Assembly: GCA_025463515.1 (NCBI GenBank)
Contig: JAODAQ010000022.1
Location: 1-64,000 of the forward strand
From: Rhodoglobus sp.
Lineage (GTDB): Bacteria > Actinomycetota > Actinomycetes > Actinomycetales > Microbacteriaceae
DNA: 64,000 bases
Direction: 5' to 3'
Shown: positions 43,425 through 50,961 of the stretch, one piece after another
Position numbering within the stretch: the stretch's first letter is position 1
How the letters are laid out: the number at the start of each line of letters is the position of its first letter
The notes under the pieces: model-generated
Database searches by the model: none
The model's input: the letters and a program-made list of their open reading frames with translations, nothing else
What the model was told of the DNA's origin: nothing
Translations under genes and position numbers: made by a program

Positions 43425-43872
43425 CGTCGCTGCGATAGGTGACCGACGCCACGACGTGAAGGACTACAACAACTCCCTTAACGCATATCGGCGCGGCGAA
43501 CTTGGTCCGATCATCACGGCTTTCACCAGCGCTGCTGGCTACGCGGTCGTCAACGAACGTCAGCTCGTTCTTGAAATCGGAAGTATCCAAGCCGACTGGC
43601 AAGACAAGATGCACGGACTTCGCTCTGACGCCGCTACAAGACGGGTCGCCACCCTCGCCATTACTCACCCCGTCCTCAACTCGGATCTTGTCGCTCGCGA
43701 TCTTGGGGTGCCGCCGCCAACTGTCTTCTGTGCCTTCGACGCGCTCGTTGATCGAGGCGTCCTGAGGGCAGCGAATTCACAGCGCCGCAATAGGTTCTGG
43801 ATCGCTGAGAAGGTGCTAGATGCGCTGGACGACTTCGCCGCCCGAGCCGGGCGCAGAGGGAGAGTCGTCTAA
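43396..43872 (+). pseudogene. 3' fragment of a Fic-family AMPylator gene
   Basis: The open frame ends as Fic proteins do: YNNSLNAYRRGELGPIITAFTSAA, LRSDAATRRVA, HPVLNSDLVARDLGVPPPTVFCAFDALVDRGVL (parts), and ALDDFAARAGRR, i.e. the last helices plus the winged-helix tail. The Fic catalytic motif HPFxxGNGR and everything before it are missing, and the first 15 or so residues of the frame look unrelated. It is a truncated, surely inactive relic unless the winged-helix piece alone has been kept as a DNA binder. Confidence 0.75.
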
Positions 43873-43921
43873 TTCCCCGGAATCACTCCCGACGTCGGGA
43901 TACCCGCGAAAGGATATTGCC

Positions 43922-44437
43922 GTGAGCCCTGAACCGAATCCGATAGTGGTCCTGGAAGGGCCGGACTTTGCGGGAAAGTCGACGGCAATCTCCGCCCTAG
44001 TGAACCGCTTCGATGCGCTCGTTTGGGCCAACGGGCAGCCGGATCCGGTAGTCGATTTGAACCTCGACTACCTCGATCAAGTGGTGCGAGCCCGGGAGGC
44101 TAAGCGGATGGTGGTTTTCGACCGGCTCCACATCGGCGAACTGATCTACGGACCTCTATACCGCCAAGGGAGCACGCTAAATCCCAAAGGGTTGGCGACG
44201 ATCGAAGCCGCCTTGTTGGGTGCGGGCGCCATCAAACTTCATGTCGACTTGGACGACGAGGAGCTGCTGAAAAGGTTCAGAGGGACTCGCGGAGACGCTC
44301 TAGTGAAGCACGAGTATGAGCTTCTGCGAATAGCCCACAGTTATCGCGACCTACTCGGCGACAATGGCACGATCCCCGGTTGGCGGAGCGTCAACTCTCA
44401 GGAGGTGGAGGCTGTCGTTTCGGAGGTCTTGGCATGA
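43922..44437 (+). CDS. P-loop nucleotide (dNMP) kinase-like protein
   Basis: 171 residues from the GTG at 43922, chosen because GAAAGGA lies 8 bases before it. Walker A LEGPDFAGKST at about residues 11-21; VFDRLHIGELIYG is the DR(Y/H) nucleotide-binding motif of thymidylate-kinase-like enzymes, and RFRGTRGD the lid region. Closest in layout to phage-type deoxynucleoside monophosphate kinases. On an island with a thymidylate-synthase homologue it could phosphorylate the modified dNMP, though the two are not in one operon. Confidence 0.75.
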   Translation: MSPEPNPIVVLEGPDFAGKSTAISALVNRFDALVWANGQPDPVVDLNLDYLDQVVRAREAKRMVVFDRLHIGELIYGPLYRQGSTLNPKGLATIEAALLGAGAIKLHVDLDDEELLKRFRGTRGDALVKHEYELLRIAHSYRDLLGDNGTIPGWRSVNSQEVEAVVSEVLA

Positions 44438-44583
44438 TGCGAGCGTCGAACGGAGGGCGCCCAACTAGCGGCGAGCCAGGACTGGTTGATGCGAGCTTGC
44501 GAGTAAAGTGAGTCCTAGTCCAATATTGACGAGAAATCACGACAGAGGGGACATCATGATCAAAGAGCCTCTCAGTTCCACTT

Positions 44584-44916
44584 ATGGCCCCCGTGCAAAT
44601 CGCCTTCCAGGATGATGAGATGTGGGCAATCTGTGAGGATCCTATTGCTGCCAAGCTCGACGACGACCTTGCTGCCGCGATTCGTCGCAGGTTGGCCGAT
44701 CTTGGTGCCGCCGAGACACTCGCCGATCTAGAGTTTCTTTTAGATCTCTCCACCATGAGCGCCGACCGCGTGGTGCTTCCACTGACATCGCAGCGCCGCC
44801 TCGTAGCGCGCATCGATCATTCCGATGTGAGGCGGGACGTCACGGGCGCCATCCGTTGGGATCGAACAAACCGGATTCAGATCGTGGCGATCGAGAATGC
44901 GAAGGAGCCCTCATGA
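44584..44916 (+). CDS. HigB/RelE-like toxin
   Basis: 110 residues. The segment QIAFQDDEMWAICEDPIAAK, then LDDDLAAAIRRRLADLGAAETLADLEFL (parts) and RIDHSD, ending IQIVAIENA, follow the plan of plasmid-killer (HigB) proteins of the RelE superfamily, which cleave ribosome-bound mRNA. It overlaps the next gene in ATGA, the usual toxin-first order of hig modules. The N-terminal start is uncertain by a few codons. Confidence 0.72.
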   Translation: MAPVQIAFQDDEMWAICEDPIAAKLDDDLAAAIRRRLADLGAAETLADLEFLLDLSTMSADRVVLPLTSQRRLVARIDHSDVRRDVTGAIRWDRTNRIQIVAIENAKEPS

Positions 44917-46016
44917 ACCCCACAATTGCCTTCGCGCCGCGGTGGGCCTCGGCTCCCGGAGAAACGATCGTCGAAGCATTGCAGCGCCGGAATCACACTG
45001 TTGATGACCTCGCAGACGCCTTGGGCGTCAGTGACCCTATTGCGCGCGCACTTGTCACCGGTGCGATCGAGCTCACGGAACCGTTCGCGGCCGCCTTAGC
45101 CAGGCTAACTGGCTCATCAGCAGACTTCTGGTTACGGCGCGAGAGGAACTACCGCGATTCGCTGCGATGGCTCTCTTTCGACGAATACGCACAGCAGGTG
45201 CCATTCGAGAAGGGTGAAGAGCTTGGTTGGGTCGAACGCGCCCCACACCATTGGCGAGAGCGCGCTCAGCAATTCGTAGAGTTTTTCGAGGTGGAGTCGA
45301 TCGATGACTGGAGAGTGCGCTACGGCGATTCGTCGGCTTTGCGACGAGCCTCCGGCGCCTTCGACACGGACATACCGGCCCAAGCGTTGTGGCTCCGTCA
45401 GGCCGAACGTGAGGCTGATTCGATAAACATTGGAGCTTGGTCAAAGGCCGGCCTATCTGAAGCCGTCCGCAATGCTCGACATTTGTCACGCCTGCCTGAT
45501 CCCGAGAGATTTGTCCCTCAACTGAAGAAGATGCTGGCCGACGTCGGAGTCGCCTTGGTCGTGCTGCCTACGCCACCCCGAGTCCCAGTCAGCGGCGCCG
45601 CGCGTCGCCGGCGTGACAATCGTCCGTTGATCGCGCTGAGTGGTCGTTATCTCACGGACGACCACTTTTGGTTCACTCTTTTCCATGAGATCGGGCATGT
45701 TCTTCGCCACGAACTCGAGAGCGGGTTCGTCGATGACCTCGAGCATCAGGAGGAAGGAGGACTTGAGTCAGAGGCCAATGATTTCGCCCGTCGGACACTA
45801 CTCCCCTCGGGCCTCGATGAACTTCGGGGACGGCGCCTAATTTACAAGGATGTCATTGCCTTCGCGGCGGCGGCCGGCATTGCCCCTGGCGTTGTCGTGG
45901 GCCAGTTGCAACACGATGGCATCCTTGAACGTAATCAGCTCAATCAAGCAAAACGTCGCTATCGCTGGGCCGCTGGCCAACTCGTACTATCGCGACACTC
46001 CCAACGAGGGAGCTGA
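44913..46016 (+). CDS. HigA-like HTH antitoxin fused to an ImmA/IrrE metallopeptidase
   Basis: 367 residues. N-terminal Xre-type HTH (GETIVEALQRRNHTVDDLADALGVSDPIARALVTG, parts; residues 16-75), linker, then an ImmA/IrrE peptidase with zinc motif HEIGH (about 258-262) and distal Glu in ESEANDFARRTLLP. Typical of HigA antitoxins with an added protease that could respond to DNA damage or phage. GAAGGAG precedes the ATG. With the upstream gene it makes a complete toxin-antitoxin pair. Confidence 0.88.
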   Translation: MNPTIAFAPRWASAPGETIVEALQRRNHTVDDLADALGVSDPIARALVTGAIELTEPFAAALARLTGSSADFWLRRERNYRDSLRWLSFDEYAQQVPFEKGEELGWVERAPHHWRERAQQFVEFFEVESIDDWRVRYGDSSALRRASGAFDTDIPAQALWLRQAEREADSINIGAWSKAGLSEAVRNARHLSRLPDPERFVPQLKKMLADVGVALVVLPTPPRVPVSGAARRRRDNRPLIALSGRYLTDDHFWFTLFHEIGHVLRHELESGFVDDLEHQEEGGLESEANDFARRTLLPSGLDELRGRRLIYKDVIAFAAAAGIAPGVVVGQLQHDGILERNQLNQAKRRYRWAAGQLVLSRHSQRGS

Positions 46017-46022
46017 GGCGAC

Positions 46023-46952
46023 TCAGCCCGCGAAGTATTTGTAGTCTTCGGGGGCCTTTTGCCAGTTGCAGACAGCGTCTTCAACGATGTTTGGCTCCAG
46101 GCCCGTCTCCGCGACCAGCTCCGCGATGCCTTGCTTAATCTCTTTTAAGGCGCCCAGCTTCGGGTCGCCGAAAAGTAGAAGGGAGGCCCCTCGGCGTGGA
46201 CCCGTCGCGTTGCTCAGGTAAGCGTGCTGCGGACGAATGTCTAACAACTCAAGCTTCTGCAGCATCGTCAAGTAGTCGAACAGCGCCGTACGTCCGAACC
46301 GGTGCACCTGCCTCATCGAGCGGTAGATGAGATCGAAGCGCGCGCCGGGGTTCGAGTCCATGAGCGAATCGAACAGTTCGCGATGACCCCCGCCTGCAGC
46401 GGTCACCCAGTCGACGTAGCTCTCAAAAACCGCTCCCGTACCACCTTCGGACCAAGCCGCCAGACTCTCGTACTTCCTGTGGTTACCAAACCCGCCGAGT
46501 CCCCCATGAATCTCGGATTCGTTCTCGTCCAACCAGATTCGAAAGGACGTTACATCGGAAGAGACTTCGTCCCACGACCAGAGCGGACCCGCTCCGAGTC
46601 GGCCGTAGACGTCTTGAATGTAGCGCCATTTGCCCGTGAGATGTTTGCTGAAGTGGACGTAGAGAAAGACCATCCAGACGGCTTCGTCATAGTTTCCGGC
46701 GGCCTTGTGAAGGAGTGCAGCGCCGAGCGGATCGAAATGCTGGCTTTGCGGATCTGCGCGCTCGGGGTCGACTCCCCGGCTCCCTAGTCGGCGGGTGTAC
46801 TCAACTCGGCGCTCGCTATCGATTATTTGCTCGATCAGTGCGGCGCGGGCTTCCGGCTTTGCAATTCCCACGAGTGCGCCGTTGTCGCGCTCATATTTAG
46901 CAAGTAGGCGCTTAATGCGGGCCCTCTCGTCTGAATATCCTCTGCGATTCAT
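46023..46952 (-). CDS. alpha-glutamyl/putrescinyl thymine pyrophosphorylase-like protein (clade 3)
   Basis: 309 residues, cytoplasmic, mostly helical. Conserved-looking blocks are HFDPLGAALLHKA (72-84), VHFSKHLTGKWRYIQDVYG (99-117), GGFGNHRKYESLAAW (153-167), RFGRTALFDYL (218-228) and ATGPRRGASLLLFGDP (249-264). I recognise these as the clade-3 group named after the phage enzymes that attach glutamate or putrescine to thymine through a pyrophosphorylated base in DNA; that assignment is from memory of the family. The ATG overlaps the stop of the thymidylate-synthase-like gene, so the two work together. Confidence 0.78.
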   Translation of the reverse strand: MNRRGYSDERARIKRLLAKYERDNGALVGIAKPEARAALIEQIIDSERRVEYTRRLGSRGVDPERADPQSQHFDPLGAALLHKAAGNYDEAVWMVFLYVHFSKHLTGKWRYIQDVYGRLGAGPLWSWDEVSSDVTSFRIWLDENESEIHGGLGGFGNHRKYESLAAWSEGGTGAVFESYVDWVTAAGGGHRELFDSLMDSNPGARFDLIYRSMRQVHRFGRTALFDYLTMLQKLELLDIRPQHAYLSNATGPRRGASLLLFGDPKLGALKEIKQGIAELVAETGLEPNIVEDAVCNWQKAPEDYKYFAG

Positions 46953-47905
46953 GCCACTACCTCATCGGGGTCTTCCAAGTCGAACGCGAGATCTGTCAGG
47001 TACAGCTCCCAGAACGGTTCGGTCATCATCGAGCGAATCCGAAGGATCTCCGCGGCGTCGCCCGAGCAGCGCGCTGCGCACATGAGAGCGAGATCTGTCC
47101 AGTAGCCGGATGGCCAAGTATCGATGTTTGCCGTGCCATCACGTGCGGATTTCTCCATCTCGAGAAACTGCGCGACGCCTTCCCAAGGATCTCCTGCTGT
47201 CATGATCGGCATTGCGTCCTGTGTCTGCTTCCCTTCGCCAAGGAAGCCTCGCGCGGGCTCCTCATTCCGTTCGTAGAGATGCAAGCTGCTGACCATATGC
47301 ACATAGGCTCCAAGGTCGACCCCGAGGGCGTTCGCAACGAGCTCCTGGATCATCGTGAAGGCAAAGATGTCGTGCGGGAGCCCGATGTATGCGTCATTCG
47401 ACCTCATATGCACCACCGCGTCGAGGCGACCTTCACGAAGCAAGAATTGAATGCTGCACGTACATGGAACTTCAACCGGACTTGCTGGCAGGTCGTGTCG
47501 ATCGAAAACCTGTGCAACCGCACGACGGGTGGATGGGTGCGCTCTAAGCAAGTCCACCAGATTAGCAATCTGGGCATCGACCCCTGCTCCAAACAAACGC
47601 GGCCCATACGCCGACGGAACCCTGCCGCCGACGTCGTACTTGAGGTAGGCGGATATGTAGCGGGCAACAAACGCAGTCTCGTCGCTCCCGGCCAGATACC
47701 AGGCGAGCTCACCAATCCCGCTGAAAGCTCGTCCCCGCTTCATCGTTCTACTCAATCGCGCACGAGGATTCGACAAGCGAAGAACGACCCCCCTCAGCTC
47801 GCGGTTGGCGCCCTGCCGCGGTTCCGGAAGCACTTTTTCAGCTTCGAGAAGTTTCGGGTAGACGGCGCGCAGAAGCTCATCGAGTGATCCCGCCTCGATC
47901 TCCAC
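46949..47905 (-). CDS. thymidylate-synthase/deoxypyrimidine-hydroxymethylase family protein
   Basis: 318 residues from the GTG at 47905, 4 bases after GGAGG. Alignment to E. coli ThyA is in register with an offset of +2: nucleophile C148 (VPCTC), R168-S169-N-D171, GLP loop 175-177, H209 and Y211 in SLHLY. E66 (GELAWYLAG) matches the active-site Glu. Two differences matter: D179 replaces the Asn that selects dUMP (as in T4 dCMP hydroxymethylase), and the loop that carries Trp80 in E. coli has no Trp. It may thus make 5-methyl- or 5-hydroxymethyl-dCMP rather than dTMP. Coupled to the pyrophosphorylase-like gene. Confidence 0.85.
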   Translation of the reverse strand: MEIEAGSLDELLRAVYPKLLEAEKVLPEPRQGANRELRGVVLRLSNPRARLSRTMKRGRAFSGIGELAWYLAGSDETAFVARYISAYLKYDVGGRVPSAYGPRLFGAGVDAQIANLVDLLRAHPSTRRAVAQVFDRHDLPASPVEVPCTCSIQFLLREGRLDAVVHMRSNDAYIGLPHDIFAFTMIQELVANALGVDLGAYVHMVSSLHLYERNEEPARGFLGEGKQTQDAMPIMTAGDPWEGVAQFLEMEKSARDGTANIDTWPSGYWTDLALMCAARCSGDAAEILRIRSMMTEPFWELYLTDLAFDLEDPDEVVA

Positions 47906-48107
47906 CTGGCCTCCACAGTTGTTAAGAAGTGAGCGCTCGCCAAATATAGGCTGCGGGTCCCGCGCCTGCGCGCTCGACTCACCCGCGGCGACACAGGTCA
48001 GGTGCGAGTCCCTTGATGAATGTCACGATGGTCCAGGCACGCTCAATGTGTAGGCATTGGCGCCGTTCTCGACGATCTCGACACGAAGCCGGTCGCGCGC
48101 CGCGCTT

Positions 48108-49352
48108 TCAGGCGGCGTTGACCGGAGGGTCAATCAGGTCCAAACTCCAACGGGCACGAGCAAGCACTTCGTCGTACGTGACCACCTCCGGATAGGTCAG
48201 GTGTTTACGAAAGAGCTCGAAAGAGCGCACCTTGTCAGGGTTAATCTGCCCATCTCGAGCGAGCGATCCAAGAGATCCCACGACTAGGAACGATCGGGGC
48301 GATCCGGCGAATATCTGTTCACCGCTACGGAATCCATCTTTATCCCGCACTGCAAGCCATTGGCCAAGGTCATCTCGCGCTCGTTCTGCAGTCGTGTGAG
48401 CCTGCGCTATCCCGCCCACCACTTCCCGGGATGGTGCCCACGCGCCCGACCGATATTCGGACGATTCCAGAAGCGGATCGTCATGCAACTTGAGTTCTGC
48501 GAATACGAGGGACCTGATCAATCCGGTAGTGGCCAATAGTGCGTCAACCCGCTTTCCTGCCTCGGCGATCGACGATCCGGCAACTGTGCGTTCGAGTTTC
48601 TCCGCGTCCCACGATGTGAGCAGCGCGCCACTCAATCCAACGCCCAGCAACCAAGGGTTGGCCTCAAAGAATCGCTGCCATACGGCCTCGCGCCCGCCGC
48701 CCTTGCGCGCCGCCTCGAATGCTTCGGGATTGTTAAGGAGGACCTCGAACTCGGCGACAGCGCTTCGTCTGGCTGCAATAGCAACTACGTCTCGGGCGGT
48801 CACATCAGCTTCGATTAATGCAGAAAATCGTTCGGGATCCTTGGAGTAGACAGCCGCGAGTGCGTGGGGATTTTCGAACACGGCGGCAAGCACCTCTTCG
48901 TCAATCTTTACGGTATCCGTGCCCGTAGGGTCAATGCCGCGGACCGCAAGACAAACGTCCACCAGCCGCTTGGATGCGTCAGCGTCGAGGTTTAAGAGCG
49001 GCTGTATCGTCGCATCGCGTCCCGCCCTCCCAGTAACCTTCTCAAACCTGATCTCCATGACGTGCCCCTTGTCGCGCACGACTCTCGCTTTGACTTGAAC
49101 ACGTCCGGCGGGACTTCTATGGATCTCCATCTCTTCCTCCTCTCCGCCTTCACCAGGTGGTCGGTCTACATCCTCAGAAATGATCTGCCAGATCGTTCGC
49201 GCGGGAGCCCCTAAATACTCCGACGGACCGAAGTTCAGCGAGAAGGATTTTCCGACAGTTGTTCGACCAAGAACTCTCAGGGCCGCAAAATCAGCTTCAG
49301 TGTGAGGCTCAAAGGAACTCGAATCATCCCAACTGACCTGAGGCGAGTTCAC
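48108..49352 (-). CDS. Shedu-type (DUF4263) anti-phage nuclease
   Basis: 414 residues from the GTG at 49352 (start tentative). The C-terminal PD-(D/E)XK domain is clear: FFEANPWLLG (228-237), KRVDALLAT with D270, FAELKLHD with E286 and K288, and the helix IAQAHTTAERARDDLG with Gln/Glu, the DUF4263 motif order. The N-terminal 200 residues are a separate beta-rich domain (GPSEYLGAPARTIWQII, VKARVVRDKGHVMEIRF), as in SduA proteins with variable sensor domains. Single-gene Shedu systems degrade or nick phage DNA. Confidence 0.85.
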   Translation of the reverse strand: MNSPQVSWDDSSSFEPHTEADFAALRVLGRTTVGKSFSLNFGPSEYLGAPARTIWQIISEDVDRPPGEGGEEEEMEIHRSPAGRVQVKARVVRDKGHVMEIRFEKVTGRAGRDATIQPLLNLDADASKRLVDVCLAVRGIDPTGTDTVKIDEEVLAAVFENPHALAAVYSKDPERFSALIEADVTARDVVAIAARRSAVAEFEVLLNNPEAFEAARKGGGREAVWQRFFEANPWLLGVGLSGALLTSWDAEKLERTVAGSSIAEAGKRVDALLATTGLIRSLVFAELKLHDDPLLESSEYRSGAWAPSREVVGGIAQAHTTAERARDDLGQWLAVRDKDGFRSGEQIFAGSPRSFLVVGSLGSLARDGQINPDKVRSFELFRKHLTYPEVVTYDEVLARARWSLDLIDPPVNAA

Positions 49353-49467
49353 GTGCTGATTCTGGCTTAGATAGAAGCGCTTTGCACGTGCCTCGCACTA
49401 CACACCCCAATCCCTCGACAACACCATCGTCCCGCTATTGCTTCACCCTTCTTCGCTCTAGCCTTGC

Positions 49468-49580
49468 TTTTCCCTGTCCCACCGCCACTCCTCTACTTCC
49501 CAACCTCCCGTGGACAACTTGTTGGGTGCGGGAGGTTGGGAAGCTGGCTCCGCCAGGGAGTGGCGGTGGGACAGGGAAAA
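49468..49580. repeat. nested perfect palindrome upstream of the integrase (24-bp and 14-bp arms)
   Basis: Outer arms 49468-49491 and 49557-49580 are perfect 24-bp inverted repeats; inner arms 49497-49510 and 49529-49542 are perfect 14-bp inverted repeats around CAACTTGTTG. Lies in the 410-bp gap between the Shedu and integrase genes, which otherwise contains the palindromes listed next and no gene. Confidence 0.95.
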
Positions 49581-49595
49581 TCGGGCCAAGATCGT

Positions 49596-49692
49596 TCGTT
49601 TGGGTGGTCGCACTGGGTGACCACCCAAACGACCACCCTCGCCGGGTACTCGTTTGGGTACTCGCGACGGGTGAGTACCCAAACGAGTACCC
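49596..49692. repeat. two further perfect palindromes built of CGTTTGGGT units
   Basis: First: 14-bp arms TCGTTTGGGTGGTC (49596-49609) and its complement (49619-49632). Second: 20-bp arms GGGTACTCGTTTGGGTACTC (49644-49663) and its complement (49673-49692). CGTTTGGGT or its complement occurs at least four times, giving an iteron-like array 70-170 bp before the integrase ATG. Confidence 0.95.
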
Positions 49693-49762
49693 AAACGAGG
49701 ACCCTGACGTCGGCCCTCCGTCGTAATGTCGAAGGGAGATCCCAGTCGAGCGGGGGTTAGCT

Positions 49763-50890
49763 ATGGGAAGCATCAAGCCGTACGAGACGGCGAAGGGCCG
49801 ACGCTACGTGGTCCAGTTTCGGAGACCGGATCGGACGTCGACAAGCAAGCGCGGGTTCCGCACCAAGCGTGACGCCGAGCTGTTCCTCGCCTCGACCGAG
49901 GTGCGCAAGGCCACCGGCGAGTGGATCGACGCGACGGCATCGCGCATCACGATCGACGAACTCGGCGAGGCCTGGCTGCGAGCCCAGACGCACCTCAAGC
50001 CGTCCTCGTTCCACGTGCTCGACACCGCGTGGCGTATCCACGTTCAACCGGTCTGGGGAGCCCGTCGCGTCGGCGAGATCCAGCACAGCGAAGTTCAGGA
50101 CTGGGTGAGTCGGCTGTCGTCACGCAAGGGTGCGACCGTCGTAATCCGAGCGTTCGGCGTCCTCGCCGGAATCATCGACCGGGCCGTGAAGGACAGGCGG
50201 CTTCCGCTCAACGTCGCCCGCGGCGTCAACCTCCCGCGCAAGGGCAAGAAGCCACGCAGTTACCTGACCCACGACCAGGTGCAGAACCTAGCGCATGAGG
50301 CCGGCCCGCACCGCACGCTCGTGCTGACTCTTGCCTACACCGGCATCCGGTGGGGCGAAGCAGTCGGGCTCCGAGCGAACAGCCTCGACCTCGTGAGGCG
50401 TCGAGTGCTCGTGCGGGAGAACGCCGTGAACGTCGCGGGCAAGATCATCCCGGGTACGCCGAAGAGCCACGAGTCTCGGAGCGTGCCGTTCCCTGACTTC
50501 CTGACCGAGCTGCTGCTCGAGCAGTGCGAGGGCAAGGCGATCGACGCTCTCGTGTTTGGCGACGGAGTCACTCACCTACCCACGCCCACTCACGGGGATG
50601 GTTGGTTCGCTGGTGCGCGCAATCGCTCTCACGATGCAGACCCGTCATTCCCCCTCGCGCTGACCCTTCACGACCTGCGGCATACAGCTGCGAGCCTCGC
50701 CATCAGCGCTGGCGCGAACGTCAAGGCAGTCCAAAGAATGCTCGGCCATGCCTCCGCAGCCATGACTTTGGACACCTACGCCGACCTATTCGACGATGAC
50801 CTCGACGCCGTCGCGGTAGCGCTCAATGACGCAAGACGTGCGTCAATCGCAGTCAAAATGCAGTCAAAAGCTTCGGATCAAGTGATCTAA
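49763..50890 (+). CDS. phage-type tyrosine integrase
   Basis: 375 residues. N-terminal AP2-like arm-binding domain (GSIKPYETAKGRRYVVQFR, KRGFRTKRDAE), SAM-like core-binding domain (60-150) and catalytic domain with R196 (TGIRWGEA), H303-x-x-R306 (LHDLRHTA), H329 (MLGHAS) and nucleophile Y339 (LDTYADLF). All catalytic residues are intact. It ends 49 bp from the tRNA-Arg gene and is the island's integrase. The 20-bp repeat shared with the left end lies in its last codons. Confidence 0.96.
   Translation: MGSIKPYETAKGRRYVVQFRRPDRTSTSKRGFRTKRDAELFLASTEVRKATGEWIDATASRITIDELGEAWLRAQTHLKPSSFHVLDTAWRIHVQPVWGARRVGEIQHSEVQDWVSRLSSRKGATVVIRAFGVLAGIIDRAVKDRRLPLNVARGVNLPRKGKKPRSYLTHDQVQNLAHEAGPHRTLVLTLAYTGIRWGEAVGLRANSLDLVRRRVLVRENAVNVAGKIIPGTPKSHESRSVPFPDFLTELLLEQCEGKAIDALVFGDGVTHLPTPTHGDGWFAGARNRSHDADPSFPLALTLHDLRHTAASLAISAGANVKAVQRMLGHASAAMTLDTYADLFDDDLDAVAVALNDARRASIAVKMQSKASDQVI
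50851..50870. repeat. 20-bp direct repeat AGTCAAAATGCAGTCAAAAG, right copy
   Basis: Inside the 3' end of the integrase gene (encoding VKMQSK); identical to 38728-38747. Confidence 0.85.
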
Positions 50891-50932
50891 GAGGCCAACT
50901 TCCGCCTATTTACTGGGAAGTTTGGTAATGAT

Positions 50933-50961
50933 CGAGGGTGCCCCTGGAGGGACTCGAACCC
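50933..50961. repeat. right att-like site in the tRNA-Arg 3' end
   Basis: Covers the T-arm and acceptor 3' strand of the tRNA plus six bases beyond it; partner of 38594-38621. Confidence 0.75.

Larger units (their letters stand above)
38594..50961. mobile_element. integrated genomic island at tRNA-Arg(CCU) with defence-like cargo
   Basis: About 12.4 kb bounded by imperfect direct repeats of the tRNA-Arg 3' end (38594-38621 and 50933-50961). Between them base composition drops visibly below the flanks, and the genes are a tyrosine integrase next to the tRNA plus cargo unlike the rest of the window: HEPN-motif protein, 2-TM protein, DUF2075 helicase with MazG-like enzyme, Fic remnant, P-loop kinase, HigB/HigA pair, thymidylate-synthase-like and thymine-pyrophosphorylase-like pair, and Shedu. 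No conjugation, replication or phage structural genes are seen. Confidence 0.88.

Noticed and set aside
44556..44615. Short ORF (MIKEPLSSTYG...) with GAGGGG upstream just before the HigB-like gene
   Set aside because: 19 codons in a different frame from HigB, no plausible peptide features; a leader role cannot be supported.
46302..46787. 161-codon + strand ORF within the island
   Set aside because: Antisense to the pyrophosphorylase-like gene, whose conserved blocks are clear on the other strand.
47279..47887. 202-codon + strand ORF
   Set aside because: Antisense to the thymidylate-synthase-like gene with its intact active-site residues.
49596..49692. CRISPR array
   Set aside because: The repeats are adjacent palindromes without regular unique spacers, and no cas genes are present.
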